A stretch of 64,000 bases of DNA. It comes from Paenibacillus_AR mesotrionivorans. Lineage in GTDB: Bacteria > Bacillota > Bacilli > Paenibacillales > NBRC-103111. The notes below the pieces were generated by a model that did no database searches, was not told the DNA's origin, and saw nothing but the letters and a program-made list of their open reading frames with translations. The position numbers and the translations under genes are program-made. The stretch spans positions 248,001-312,000 of the forward strand of contig NZ_JBJURJ010000003.1 of NCBI RefSeq assembly GCF_046098205.1. Direction: 5' to 3'. How positions within the stretch are numbered: the first letter of the stretch is position 1; the number at the start of each line of letters is the position of its first letter. Shown here piece by piece: positions 1 to 7,568 of the stretch.

Positions 1-132
1 CAGGACGGCCAAGAGGCCATCGTCATCAAAATCACCGAGCACATGCAGCGCCCCGTCATCCGTTATCTCTCCTCCGGGGAGGAAGTATCCCTGGCGGACA
101 ACCCCACCCTGATTATCGCTAAAAGCTTATAA
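1..132 (+). CDS. C-terminal end of an unidentified protein (5' truncated by the window edge)
   Basis: An open frame runs from base 1 to a TAA at 130-132 and gives the last 43 residues of a protein ending in SLADNPTLIIAKSL. The tail alternates hydrophobic and polar residues and ends with a short strand-like segment. Such an ending is seen in the terminal beta-sandwich of several glycoside hydrolases, but the piece is too short to assign a family. The stop codon is 19 bases before the next gene, whose ribosome-binding site follows at once, so the two are probably co-transcribed. Confidence 0.6.
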   Translation, partial: QDGQEAIVIKITEHMQRPVIRYLSSGEEVSLADNPTLIIAKSL

Positions 133-151
133 GTGCCTGAGGAGGAAAACC

Positions 152-694
152 ATGGTACAGCCTTATCGAATAACGCAACCCGCCACAACCGACGGGTTTG
201 AAGTGGCCATTGCCCAGTTCCGGGATACGGAGGATGTGATGGCTCTATTGGTAGAGATCGCAGAATGGCTGAAAAGCCGCGGGTCGACGCAATGGGCAGG
301 ATTGCTTGAGGGCAAGGACTCCCATCATACGGCAGACGCTATTCGGCGCGGGGATGTTTTGGTGTTCAAGCGGGATAGTGAAATCGCCGGTATGGTTCTG
401 CTGTTAAGCAAACCAAGTCAATGGGACCGGGAGCTCTGGGGAGATAAAGCCTTTGACGGCGACGGAGCTGTGTATCTGCATCGGTTAGCGGTACGCCGGA
501 AATACGCCCGCACCAGGCTGGGCCGGACGATTCTGAACTGGTGCACCTCCGGCATCCACTTCCCAGGTAAAACATGGATGCGCCTGGACTGCATCGCGGA
601 CAACAGCACCCTCAATTCCTTTTATGCAGACAACGGTTATGTCTATGATGGAGCAAACAGCGGCTTTTGTATGTACTATAAAGCAATGGATTGA
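152..694 (+). CDS. GNAT family N-acetyltransferase
   Basis: The 180-residue protein has the size and layout of a GCN5-related N-acetyltransferase, a cytoplasmic enzyme that moves an acetyl group from acetyl-CoA to an amine. The acetyl-CoA-binding block is visible near residues 108-130, with YLHRLAVRRKYART followed by LGRTIL, and the C-terminal strand has the usual NSTLNSFYADNGY segment in which a late Asn-x-x-x-Phe-Tyr aligns with the family. The substrate cannot be read from the sequence. GGAGG lies just upstream of the ATG. It follows the truncated gene by 19 bases, and a hairpin terminator comes directly after its stop. Confidence 0.85.
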   Translation: MVQPYRITQPATTDGFEVAIAQFRDTEDVMALLVEIAEWLKSRGSTQWAGLLEGKDSHHTADAIRRGDVLVFKRDSEIAGMVLLLSKPSQWDRELWGDKAFDGDGAVYLHRLAVRRKYARTRLGRTILNWCTSGIHFPGKTWMRLDCIADNSTLNSFYADNGYVYDGANSGFCMYYKAMD

Positions 695-701
695 ACACTT
701 C

Positions 702-738
702 CCCGTCAGCCTAGAGCTGGCGGGATCTTTTATTTTCT
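702..738 (+). terminator. Rho-independent terminator after the GNAT gene
   Basis: CCCGTCAGC (702-710) pairs with GCTGGCGGG (716-724) around the loop CTAGA and is followed by a T-rich run at 727-736. It sits between convergent genes. Confidence 0.75.
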
Positions 739-1287
739 GACCCAATTAGGAATGTGATGGGCGAAATATTGGCCCACTTTGGTAAGCTCACCCATGACCT
801 TTTTGATGTTATGCTCCTCCAGATACCAGTTGTCCTTGGTTATGCCTGTTTTGTCCGCAACCGGACATACCATAAACGTGGTTGACTGCGGGAAAACGGT
901 CTGATAGGTCAACAAGGACCTCCGGGCATGGTAGGATTTGCAGACCAGGATTACCCTTTGGACAAGAATGCCATGTTGTTGAAGGACCTTCCAGGAAAAC
1001 CTGGCGTTTTCGAAAGTATTGGAAGCCTGGTCTTCCCTGAGGATGACCTCTTGTGGAACGCCACGTCCGACTCCAACCTCCCGGAGAAACTCCCATTCCG
1101 TAGACGCAACATTCTTGGTCGGCCCCCCTGACGGCAAAATATAAGGGGCCAATCCCTGATGGTACAAGTCAGCCGCTCTTTCCATAAGCTGAGGATGGCT
1201 TCCGCCCGGAATCAGAATCACATCCGCGGGTTCAAGCGCAGTTTCTACAAACATAAACTCTGTAATGCAGTCAAAAGGGTAGGGCAT
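730..1287 (-). CDS. YdcF family protein (DUF218)
   Basis: The 185-residue protein matches the DUF218/YdcF fold, a Rossmann-like domain found in ElyC, SanA and YdcF. Signature segments are the early VILIPGGSHP, the SGG turn after YILPSGG, the EDQASNTFENA helix start, and VILVCKSYHARRS near residue 120, where the family carries conserved Ser/His/Arg residues. There is no signal peptide or membrane segment, so it is the short cytoplasmic form. The biochemical role of this form is not established; SAM binding has been reported for E. coli YdcF. It is the last gene of a leftward four-gene run, 11 bases after the NUDIX gene, with AAAGGAG before its ATG. Confidence 0.8.
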   Translation of the reverse strand: MPYPFDCITEFMFVETALEPADVILIPGGSHPQLMERAADLYHQGLAPYILPSGGPTKNVASTEWEFLREVGVGRGVPQEVILREDQASNTFENARFSWKVLQQHGILVQRVILVCKSYHARRSLLTYQTVFPQSTTFMVCPVADKTGITKDNWYLEEHNIKKVMGELTKVGQYFAHHIPNWVRK

Positions 1288-1298
1288 ATTTTCTCCTT

Positions 1299-1799
1299 TT
1301 ATGTCCTCAAAGTGGATGTGAGATTCTTCCGAAGGTCTTCAAATACCGGCCGTTGGACAGAACTGATTTGCTCCAATTCCATGTCCTCTAAATGGAAAAA
1401 TTGAAGCTGCAGGGATTCTCGAGCTTCATCCTGAAACAGCAGGGTTTGCCCGTCCTGGCCCAGCTTTCCTTCCAAGTTCGCTTCCGCATGGAACAAAAAC
1501 ATGACGAACACAACCTGATTTCCATCCGGGTAGGTATACTGCATTCTCTCTCCGCTATAGACAGCATAAAATTCGGACTTGATAACCTCCAACCCCGTTT
1601 CTTCAAGAACCTCCCGCTTCATCGTCTCCTCAACTGCTTCGCCAGGCACCATGCCCCCACCGGGCAATCCCCAGTTTCCGTAATCCGACCTTCTTTGAAG
1701 CAGGATTCTGCCCGCTGTATCTTTAATGATCGCTCCTGCGGTCACGATAATTTTCATGGGTGAGATGGGTTCTTCCCTTCGTGTAACGTATGAAATCAT
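1299..1799 (-). CDS. NUDIX hydrolase
   Basis: The protein (166 residues) carries a full NUDIX box at about residues 48-70: the Gly-x5-Glu start (GGMVPGEAVEE) and the REVLEETGLEV core with its metal-binding glutamates. NUDIX enzymes cleave nucleoside diphosphates linked to another group; the substrate here is unknown. LPGGG just before the box is typical of MutT-like members. The chosen ATG overlaps the stop of the upstream esterase gene by ATGA, suggesting coupled translation. A second ATG at residue 15 (1757) would give a protein starting MKIIVTAGAII, the usual N-terminus of the domain, so the start is uncertain. Confidence 0.85.
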   Translation of the reverse strand: MISYVTRREEPISPMKIIVTAGAIIKDTAGRILLQRRSDYGNWGLPGGGMVPGEAVEETMKREVLEETGLEVIKSEFYAVYSGERMQYTYPDGNQVVFVMFLFHAEANLEGKLGQDGQTLLFQDEARESLQLQFFHLEDMELEQISSVQRPVFEDLRKNLTSTLRT

Positions 1800-2479
1800 T
1801 TCATCAAGCTAACCAACGGCTGCAGCTGCAGCTCCCTGATGCCCTCCGCAACCAGTCGGGCCATCTCCAACGCGCCTTTTTCCGAGAAGTGGGTGTTATC
1901 CTGGACGCCTTCCGGGTAATTGGGGTGTTCACCAGGCTGCAGCCACAGGAAAAAGGCTTGGGAGGGCTCCTCCCCCGTCTCCTCCAGAAGCCTCCGGCTC
2001 CGCTCCGTCATATCAATAAACGGCACCGAAAGCTCGGCAGCCAGCTCCCGAACTGCGGACGGATAGCTTCCATGGCTGTCCTTGATCCGCCCGCCTTCGT
2101 CAAAAGCCCGTCTATGTATGGAGTTGAGCAGCACGGGATGGGCCCCGGCATTCGTGGCCACCTCGATATATTGCTTCAAGTAGTCCTTATAGGTTGTGGA
2201 AGGTTCTGTATATAAATCCTCCTTGGGCTTTTCGTCGTTATGCCCGAACTGGATGAAGAAAAAATCGCCCTCGCGGATCGCATCGGCCACCTGCTGCAGA
2301 CGGCCCTCGTTTATGAAGCTTTTGGAGCTGCGGCCATTGGCGGCTTTATTGTCGAACTCCACTTGATCGGTAAAAAAATCCGGCAGACGCTCCCCCCATC
2401 CCGTTTCCGGTTTTTTGTCCGGCAGCTTGGTGGCTGCGGTGGAATCCCCCGCAATGAAAATCGTGATCTTTCTGCTCAT
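1796..2479 (-). CDS. GDSL/SGNH hydrolase, rhamnogalacturonan acetylesterase-like
   Basis: The 227-residue protein begins with IFIAGDSTAAT, the block I of SGNH esterases with the nucleophile Ser13, and continues with FIQFGHNDEKP (block III, Asn of the oxyanion hole) and DNTHFSEKG near the C-terminus (catalytic Asp/His). The spacing and the DSTAA and HNDEKP wording are those of the RhgT/YesT group, which removes acetyl groups from pectic rhamnogalacturonan oligomers. No signal peptide is present, so it would act on imported oligosaccharides inside the cell. AAGGAG precedes the ATG. It lies in a run with a reductase, NUDIX and YdcF genes that gives no further support for pectin use. Confidence 0.85.
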   Translation of the reverse strand: MSRKITIFIAGDSTAATKLPDKKPETGWGERLPDFFTDQVEFDNKAANGRSSKSFINEGRLQQVADAIREGDFFFIQFGHNDEKPKEDLYTEPSTTYKDYLKQYIEVATNAGAHPVLLNSIHRRAFDEGGRIKDSHGSYPSAVRELAAELSVPFIDMTERSRRLLEETGEEPSQAFFLWLQPGEHPNYPEGVQDNTHFSEKGALEMARLVAEGIRELQLQPLVSLMK

Positions 2480-2515
2480 ATTGCATAACTCCTTTTTCGT
2501 AAATCATGTCGTATT

Positions 2516-3376
2516 TTATTCCTGCAGAGCCCCTCTGATATGCTCGCGGAGGGGTGTTTCGGAGCCGATCAACCGTGCCAGGTCGCTGCCGCCCCGCTCC
2601 ATTTTGCCTTCGGATACCGTGCTGTAGATATAGGCCGTCATCTGGGCCACGGCTTCAGGCAATCCGGCCTGAACGAGCATACGCTTCTCTTCCTCGAAGG
2701 AAACTGCCTGGTGGGCCACCGTTGTGCCGGAAAGCTCAGTCAGCAAACCGGCCAACTCATCGAAGCTCCAGGGTGCGCCGGAGACAAGGGTGTAGGTTTT
2801 GTTTTCGTGGCCCTCTCCTGTGAGCACCGTTGCCGCGGCTAATGCCAGGTCATACCGGCTTACCGCATTCACTCTGCCTTGACCGGAATTGGTGATGATA
2901 CGCCCGGAGCGGAGATTGGCCTGGACGGCGGCAGGGTTCACGAAAAACTCCAGATAACCGGCGTTGCGAAGAAAGGTATAGGGAATTCCGGCAGCGCGTA
3001 TGGCATATTCGGTGGCCAGGTGAACAAGAGCGAAGGGGTTGTCCTCGGCAAAAGCAAAGCCGGTATAAGCGATATGCCGGACACCTGCATCCCGGGCAGC
3101 CTTCACCACCTGGGCATGCTGGACCACCCGTAAGGCATCGTCCATGGAGGGGCTGGAAATGAACAAAAGCTTGGTTCCGCCCTGGAATGCTGACGCAAGG
3201 GACGAAGGATCATCGTAGTCCCCCTGCCGGATTTCAACTCCAAGCTCCGCAAGGGCAGCGGCCTTCTCCGGATGGCGGGCAACGGCAACAATATGAGCGG
3301 CCGGAACGGTTTGCAGCAGATGACGGATGACATGGCCGCCAAGCGCGCCGGTTGCGCCGGTTATGACTATTTTCAT
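2516..3376 (-). CDS. NmrA/QorB-like NAD(P)H-dependent quinone reductase, SDR superfamily
   Basis: The 286-residue protein starts MKIVITGATGALGGHV, an atypical-SDR dinucleotide motif GxxGxxG, and closely follows the E. coli QorB/YtfG pattern: VAVARHPEKAAAL, a GDYDDPSSL segment, LLFISSPSMDDAL, and HIAYTGFAFAED. QorB reduces quinones with NADPH; other NmrA members only sense NAD(P). The ORF could extend 36 codons upstream, but AAAGGA lies 9 bases before this ATG and family alignments begin here. It is the first gene of the leftward operon that ends with the YdcF gene, and it is divergent from the membrane-protein gene at 3543. Confidence 0.85.
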   Translation of the reverse strand: MKIVITGATGALGGHVIRHLLQTVPAAHIVAVARHPEKAAALAELGVEIRQGDYDDPSSLASAFQGGTKLLFISSPSMDDALRVVQHAQVVKAARDAGVRHIAYTGFAFAEDNPFALVHLATEYAIRAAGIPYTFLRNAGYLEFFVNPAAVQANLRSGRIITNSGQGRVNAVSRYDLALAAATVLTGEGHENKTYTLVSGAPWSFDELAGLLTELSGTTVAHQAVSFEEEKRMLVQAGLPEAVAQMTAYIYSTVSEGKMERGGSDLARLIGSETPLREHIRGALQE

Positions 3377-3542
3377 AGGAGGATGTCCTTTCATATGGGA
3401 ATTAACCTGATATACAGAGTGTACTGCCTTATCCAATGTATGGTAAAGACTCAATTTTCCGGGCGGTAGCAAAAAGACAAGCAATCAGGTAAACTTTGAA
3501 CCATGAGGCAGGTATGTTCCATCTGAAAGGACGTGCTGCAAA

Positions 3543-4850
3543 TTGAACGGGCTTTATTCCAGGAAAGGCGATGTGTCTCATCCGGACTTTGAAAAAAAGG
3601 CTCCGGGTATTCTCCGGCTGCTTACAGGTGCTGTGCTGGGTGCGGTTATAGCTGTGGCTTTGATGCTACTGTTGGTGCTGTTGGCGGATGTTTCCTTGGC
3701 GCGGCAAATGAATGAGCAATTTCCCCTGTTGGCCCGGCTGGGAGAGATACCGCTGTTTCAAAATTGGCTGGAGCAGCTGGACATGATCGGTATGCCTGAA
3801 ATCATTATGTATATGAATCTGGTACACGCCAAGCTTGCTGTCTCGGGCTTGTCTGACCTGGTATCCGGCGGTATGGGGCTCCATCTGAAATGGCTGCCCC
3901 TCCTCCTGTTCCCGTTGGTATCGCTGACCGCGGGAGGGTATGGAGCGGCCCGCTGGTTTGGCCATTCCAAGCCGCGGGGAGCCTTGCCGGTTTCCCTGGC
4001 TATCGGAGGGATGTACGGGCTGTTTCTGCTGGCGGCCGCTTCCTTCGCCGGGTTCCACAGCCAAGTATCCACCCAGGTGCTTTTTACCTCTTTGAAGGGA
4101 ACGGTGGACTACTCCTTTTCCCCTGGGGAGGCCTTCCTTCACGGGCTGCTATTTGGCACGCTGTTCAGCTTGCTGGGGCAGACGCTCCACGGCAGAAGGC
4201 ACCGGAGCCAGTTGGCGAAGGGAGCCTTCCGTCCGGTGACATCCGCGCTGCTGGCTACAGGCTGGGGGTGGGCGGCTGCTTCTGCGCTCATGCTGATCAT
4301 GTGGCTGGCCCAAGCAGGGGAGAATGGGACGCTGCGGACGGGATTGCAGCTGATGCCGCAGCTGGGCGGGTATGCCTGGGGTGTGGCCAACCTGGGAGAG
4401 CTGGCCCTGGTAACCCGCAGCGGACAAACAACAGCCAGCGTGTGGGCGGGTGTCACCGGCACTGCCGGCGGCGGCCCGGACCCGCTGCTCTCCGGGGCCG
4501 GATACCCCATTGTGGCCCGGCTGGTGCTGGTGATTGCGCTGGCCGTGCTGGTGTTGCCGGGGAAGAAGCTGGCTGCACAGCCGGGGACGCTGCGGGAGAA
4601 GCTGGCCCAGGCGATTCCGTTCAGCCTGGTATATGCGCTGAGCCTGGCCTTTCTGGCGTTTGTCTCCGAGCTGGAGATTACCTTCCACGGCGGGGCGCTT
4701 TCCCGGTTTGAGGCCGGCGGGACGGCGTTCTCCGCGGGTTTAGGGGTGCTGCCGGTGTTTTGCTCGTCATTGGCGCTGGCTCTTGTGGTGCTTGGCGCCT
4801 GCTCAGTTTTGTTTAAGAGAGCAGACGGTGAGAGGCAGAGTATTGGTTAG
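3543..4850 (+). CDS. Polytopic membrane protein of unknown function
   Basis: I do not recognise this 435-residue protein. A short charged N-terminus is followed by about eight hydrophobic segments, near residues 24-51, 117-138, 147-170, 198-216, 232-257, 325-343, 356-377 and 398-426. A long loop between the first and second segments (residues 52-116) would lie outside or inside the membrane depending on topology. It starts at TTG with GAAAGG 12 bases upstream. No ATP-binding, transporter or enzyme motif is seen. It is alone in orientation against the preceding operon and is followed by a four-unit intergenic repeat and then the SpoIIP-type gene. Confidence 0.75.
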   Translation: MNGLYSRKGDVSHPDFEKKAPGILRLLTGAVLGAVIAVALMLLLVLLADVSLARQMNEQFPLLARLGEIPLFQNWLEQLDMIGMPEIIMYMNLVHAKLAVSGLSDLVSGGMGLHLKWLPLLLFPLVSLTAGGYGAARWFGHSKPRGALPVSLAIGGMYGLFLLAAASFAGFHSQVSTQVLFTSLKGTVDYSFSPGEAFLHGLLFGTLFSLLGQTLHGRRHRSQLAKGAFRPVTSALLATGWGWAAASALMLIMWLAQAGENGTLRTGLQLMPQLGGYAWGVANLGELALVTRSGQTTASVWAGVTGTAGGGPDPLLSGAGYPIVARLVLVIALAVLVLPGKKLAAQPGTLREKLAQAIPFSLVYALSLAFLAFVSELEITFHGGALSRFEAGGTAFSAGLGVLPVFCSSLALALVVLGACSVLFKRADGERQSIG

Positions 4851-4919
4851 CACGGGCAAGTCTGCGAGGAGCACTTGAAGGTGAGGCGTGCGGAAGTTGT
4901 TGGTGGAGAGCGGCATTTT

Positions 4920-5104
4920 CTAACGGCGGTGAGCGCCGCTATTTTGCCCAAAACGTCATTCCAAAAAATCTAACGGAAGCAGGAGCCGCTATTGGATCAC
5001 ATTGGGGCCGTAAACCGGCAAAATGGAACAAATAGCGGCGCTCACTTCCGTTAGATTTTTTATTCGGCTTATTGGGGCGGAATAGCGGCTGTAGCTTCCG
5101 TTAG
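4920..5104. repeat. Quartet element Q1 (family A), 185 bp
   Basis: This gene-free stretch (4851-5256) holds four 25-bp units at 4920-4944, 4970-4994, 5030-5054 and 5080-5104. The first two read CTAACGG...CCGCTATT; the last two are the inverted form, AATAGCGG...CCGTTAG. The centre gap is 35 bp and both outer spacings are 25 bp. Folded as single strand, unit 1 pairs with 4 and unit 2 with 3. The same 185-bp geometry returns at 25811 and 59085. Confidence 0.9.
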
Positions 5105-5214
5105 AATCGCGGGGGACATGAACGGATTCAACCGGCTGCCCCCGCAGGTCCCCTCTTTCCAGCGGAAAGCGACTTTTTCTCCCATTACAGGCAGGAATAC
5201 CACACACGCTGTCG

Positions 5215-5238
5215 AATTGTTGTTCTCAGCCAACAATT
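5215..5238. promoter_or_regulatory. Inverted repeat upstream of the SH3-SpoIIP gene
   Basis: AATTGTTG (5215-5222) and CAACAATT (5231-5238) form a perfect inverted repeat with an 8-base loop, 18 bases before the TTG start. It could be an operator or a leader hairpin; the sequence does not decide. Confidence 0.4.
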
Positions 5239-5256
5239 ATCAGTGAGAGGGGATTC

Positions 5257-6546
5257 TTGCAATTGCGGTATCATGTTCTGTGTGGAATTGTCGTTAGCGG
5301 ATTGTTGTTCGGCAGCGCCCATCCGGCATTCGCCGCAGGCCCGGTCCGGCTGCCATCCGCCGCCACCGTCTCCTCCGGCGCAGCCGCTGCTGCCTCGGTG
5401 CCCCAACAGCTGGTCAAAATTACAGACGTCACCAACATACGGCAAACCCCCAGCTTGGACGCCCCCGTGGTCAAAAAAGCCCAGCCCGGGCAAACCTACG
5501 CAATTGTTGAAACCGTGGCAGGTCCCGGCGGCGACTGGCACAAGGTCGTATTGGGCGAGGATAAAACAGCCTACGTGGCCAGTTGGGTTGTAGAAACAGC
5601 CGAGAACAAACCGGGGAAATCTTCAACCGGCCAGGAGAAACCTTCAACCGGCGGGAAGCAGCCGGAGCCGTCCCGCACGATTCTGAACATTATCGACGTT
5701 ACCAATGTGAGGGCGGAGCCCGATCTGGAGAGCGCCGTTGTAGCCAAAGCCCAGCCGGGGCAAACCTATACCGCCACCGGCACGGAAGGAGCCTGGTATA
5801 AGGTAAGCATGGCCAACGGAAAAACCGCCTACATTGCCAGCTGGGTGGTGACGGCTACCACTTTATCCGGCAGCGCGGGCCAAAGTGCAGGTCAAAGCGC
5901 AGGCGGCCAGGTGTTTATCTACCATACCCACAACCGGGAGTCCTGGAAGAATGTAGCCGGCAGTAAATCCGGAAGCTCGGTGGACGACGCCAAAACTAAC
6001 ATTACCCTCGTGGGCCAGGAATTGGGCCGGGTTCTCCAGCAGAAGGGGGTCCCCGCCATTACCGCCAACGACGATATTGCCGGACGGCTGGTGCTCAAGA
6101 ACCTTTCCTTTACCCAATCTTATTCCGAGTCCCGCAAGACCATTCTGGAGGCCAAAAATACCAATCCGGCCTTATCCTACTTGTTCGACATCCACAGGGA
6201 TGCCGACGTGCCGCGCAGCCAAACGACCGTCACCATTAACGGCAAGGCGTATGCCCGGATCATGTTCGTCGTCGGGACAGGCAATCCCGGCTATGAGGAC
6301 AATGCTGTTTTTGCCGAAACCCTGAAAGAGCTCCTGGAAAAGAAATACCCCGGGCTGTCCCGGGGCATTCTGGTGAAGAGTGCGCATCAGGGGAACGGGG
6401 AATACAACCAGTCCCTGTCCCCCACCAGCCTGCTTCTGGAATTCGGGGGTGTCAATAACACTCTGGAGGAAAATAAACGGACAGCAGCAGCCTTCGCCGA
6501 CGTGTTCGCAGACTATTACGCTTCCGTACAAAGCAAGTCCAAGTAA
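5257..6546 (+). CDS. Secreted protein with two SH3 domains and a SpoIIP-type peptidoglycan hydrolase domain
   Basis: The 429-residue protein has a signal peptide (residues 1-27, ending AHPAFAA), two bacterial SH3 domains (about 52-112 and 140-200, each with VTN-R-P and ending ASWVV), a Ser/Gly linker, and a C-terminal SpoIIP domain (about 218-425). SpoIIP is the amidase/endopeptidase of the engulfment complex in sporulation. The metal-site pattern is visible as FIYHTHNRESW, LFDIHRDAD and LLEFGGV. Classical SpoIIP is tethered by an N-terminal membrane helix and lacks SH3 domains, so this is a variant that probably binds wall through SH3 and may act in the wall of vegetative or sporulating cells. 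Start is TTG with GAGAGGGG upstream; a terminator follows. Confidence 0.85.
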   Translation: MQLRYHVLCGIVVSGLLFGSAHPAFAAGPVRLPSAATVSSGAAAAASVPQQLVKITDVTNIRQTPSLDAPVVKKAQPGQTYAIVETVAGPGGDWHKVVLGEDKTAYVASWVVETAENKPGKSSTGQEKPSTGGKQPEPSRTILNIIDVTNVRAEPDLESAVVAKAQPGQTYTATGTEGAWYKVSMANGKTAYIASWVVTATTLSGSAGQSAGQSAGGQVFIYHTHNRESWKNVAGSKSGSSVDDAKTNITLVGQELGRVLQQKGVPAITANDDIAGRLVLKNLSFTQSYSESRKTILEAKNTNPALSYLFDIHRDADVPRSQTTVTINGKAYARIMFVVGTGNPGYEDNAVFAETLKELLEKKYPGLSRGILVKSAHQGNGEYNQSLSPTSLLLEFGGVNNTLEENKRTAAAFADVFADYYASVQSKSK

Positions 6547-6563
6547 CAGCAGCCCGACCCTCC

Positions 6564-6603
6564 ATCCGCTCCAGCCATCCAGGCAGGGGGCGGATTTTTT
6601 TCG
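6564..6603 (+). terminator. Rho-independent terminator after the SpoIIP-type gene
   Basis: ATCCGC (6564-6569) pairs with GCGGAT (6590-6595), with extra CTCC/GGGG pairing inside, followed by a T-run from 6595. Confidence 0.7.
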
Positions 6604-6690
6604 TTTACAGCCCGGTTGTGTTCGGTTCGCCAGGTTCTTTCCGGTTGCCCCTGATTTCTCCCGATTCCATCCGGTTGCCCCCGGCAGCCG

Positions 6691-7563
6691 TTACCCCTTC
6701 ACCGAGCCCAACGTCAAACCCTTCACGAAATATTTTTGCAGGAAAGGATACAAAATCACGATGGGCAGGGAGGCCAGCACCACCGTAGCCATCTGAATGG
6801 TTACCGGCTGGGGCATAATCTCTTCATTGGCCATAGCGGAATAGATGTCCGCCTGGCCCACCAGCACCACCTGGCGCAGCAGGATCTGCAGTGGCCACAG
6901 GCCGGATTTGTTGAGATACAGGATGGCGGAGAAGTATTGGTTCCAATTGCCGACGGCGTAGAACAGGGTAAAGGTAGCCAGGGCCGGCAGGGACAAGGGC
7001 AGCACGATCCGCACAAAAATGCCGAAGTCATTGCAGCCGTCGATGGTGGCTGACTCGATGATGCTTTCGTGAATGGATTCGAAGAACTCCCGCATGACCA
7101 GAATGTTGAAGGCGGAGGCGGCGGAGGGAATCACCAGCGCCCACAGGGAGTTCATCAGCCCCGTAGCTTTGACAACCAGGAAGGTGGGGATCATGCCCCC
7201 GGAGAACAGCATGGTGAAGAGAATCATCAGGAGAAGCGGCCGCCTGCCGCTGAAGCTGCCCCGGGAGCATACATAAGCGGTTAGGGAGGTGACGGCCATA
7301 TTCACCGTTGTGCCCACCACCGTGATCCATAGGGTATTTTTCAGCGAGGTGAAGAAGATCCCCGTGTTAAATATATACTTATACGATGACAAATCGAAGG
7401 TTTCCGGCCATAAAATCAGCTTGCCCGACACTACCTCCTTGGTGCTGGCCAGGGATTGGGCCACTACATTGACGAAGGGCAGCAGCGTCAGTAGAGAGGC
7501 GAAGCCCAGCACCAGGTAGATGAGGCTGTTGAAGATCAGGTCAAACCGTCTGGACTGCGGCAT
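6691..7563 (-). CDS. Carbohydrate ABC transporter permease (LplC/YtcP type)
   Basis: This 290-residue inner permease has six hydrophobic segments and the EAA loop ESATIDGCNDFGIF...LPLS that contacts the ATPase. It belongs to the CUT1-type LplC/YtcP/YesQ branch, which imports oligosaccharides and usually shares a general MsmX-like ATPase encoded elsewhere; no ATPase gene is present here. I chose the ATG at 7563 because AGGTGAGG lies just before it and the family starts there with a short basic segment; the longer frame would overlap the binding-protein gene. It is the last gene of the cluster, 5 bases after the lipoprotein gene. Confidence 0.9.
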   Translation of the reverse strand: MPQSRRFDLIFNSLIYLVLGFASLLTLLPFVNVVAQSLASTKEVVSGKLILWPETFDLSSYKYIFNTGIFFTSLKNTLWITVVGTTVNMAVTSLTAYVCSRGSFSGRRPLLLMILFTMLFSGGMIPTFLVVKATGLMNSLWALVIPSAASAFNILVMREFFESIHESIIESATIDGCNDFGIFVRIVLPLSLPALATFTLFYAVGNWNQYFSAILYLNKSGLWPLQILLRQVVLVGQADIYSAMANEEIMPQPVTIQMATVVLASLPIVILYPFLQKYFVKGLTLGSVKG

Positions 7564-7568
7564 GGACC

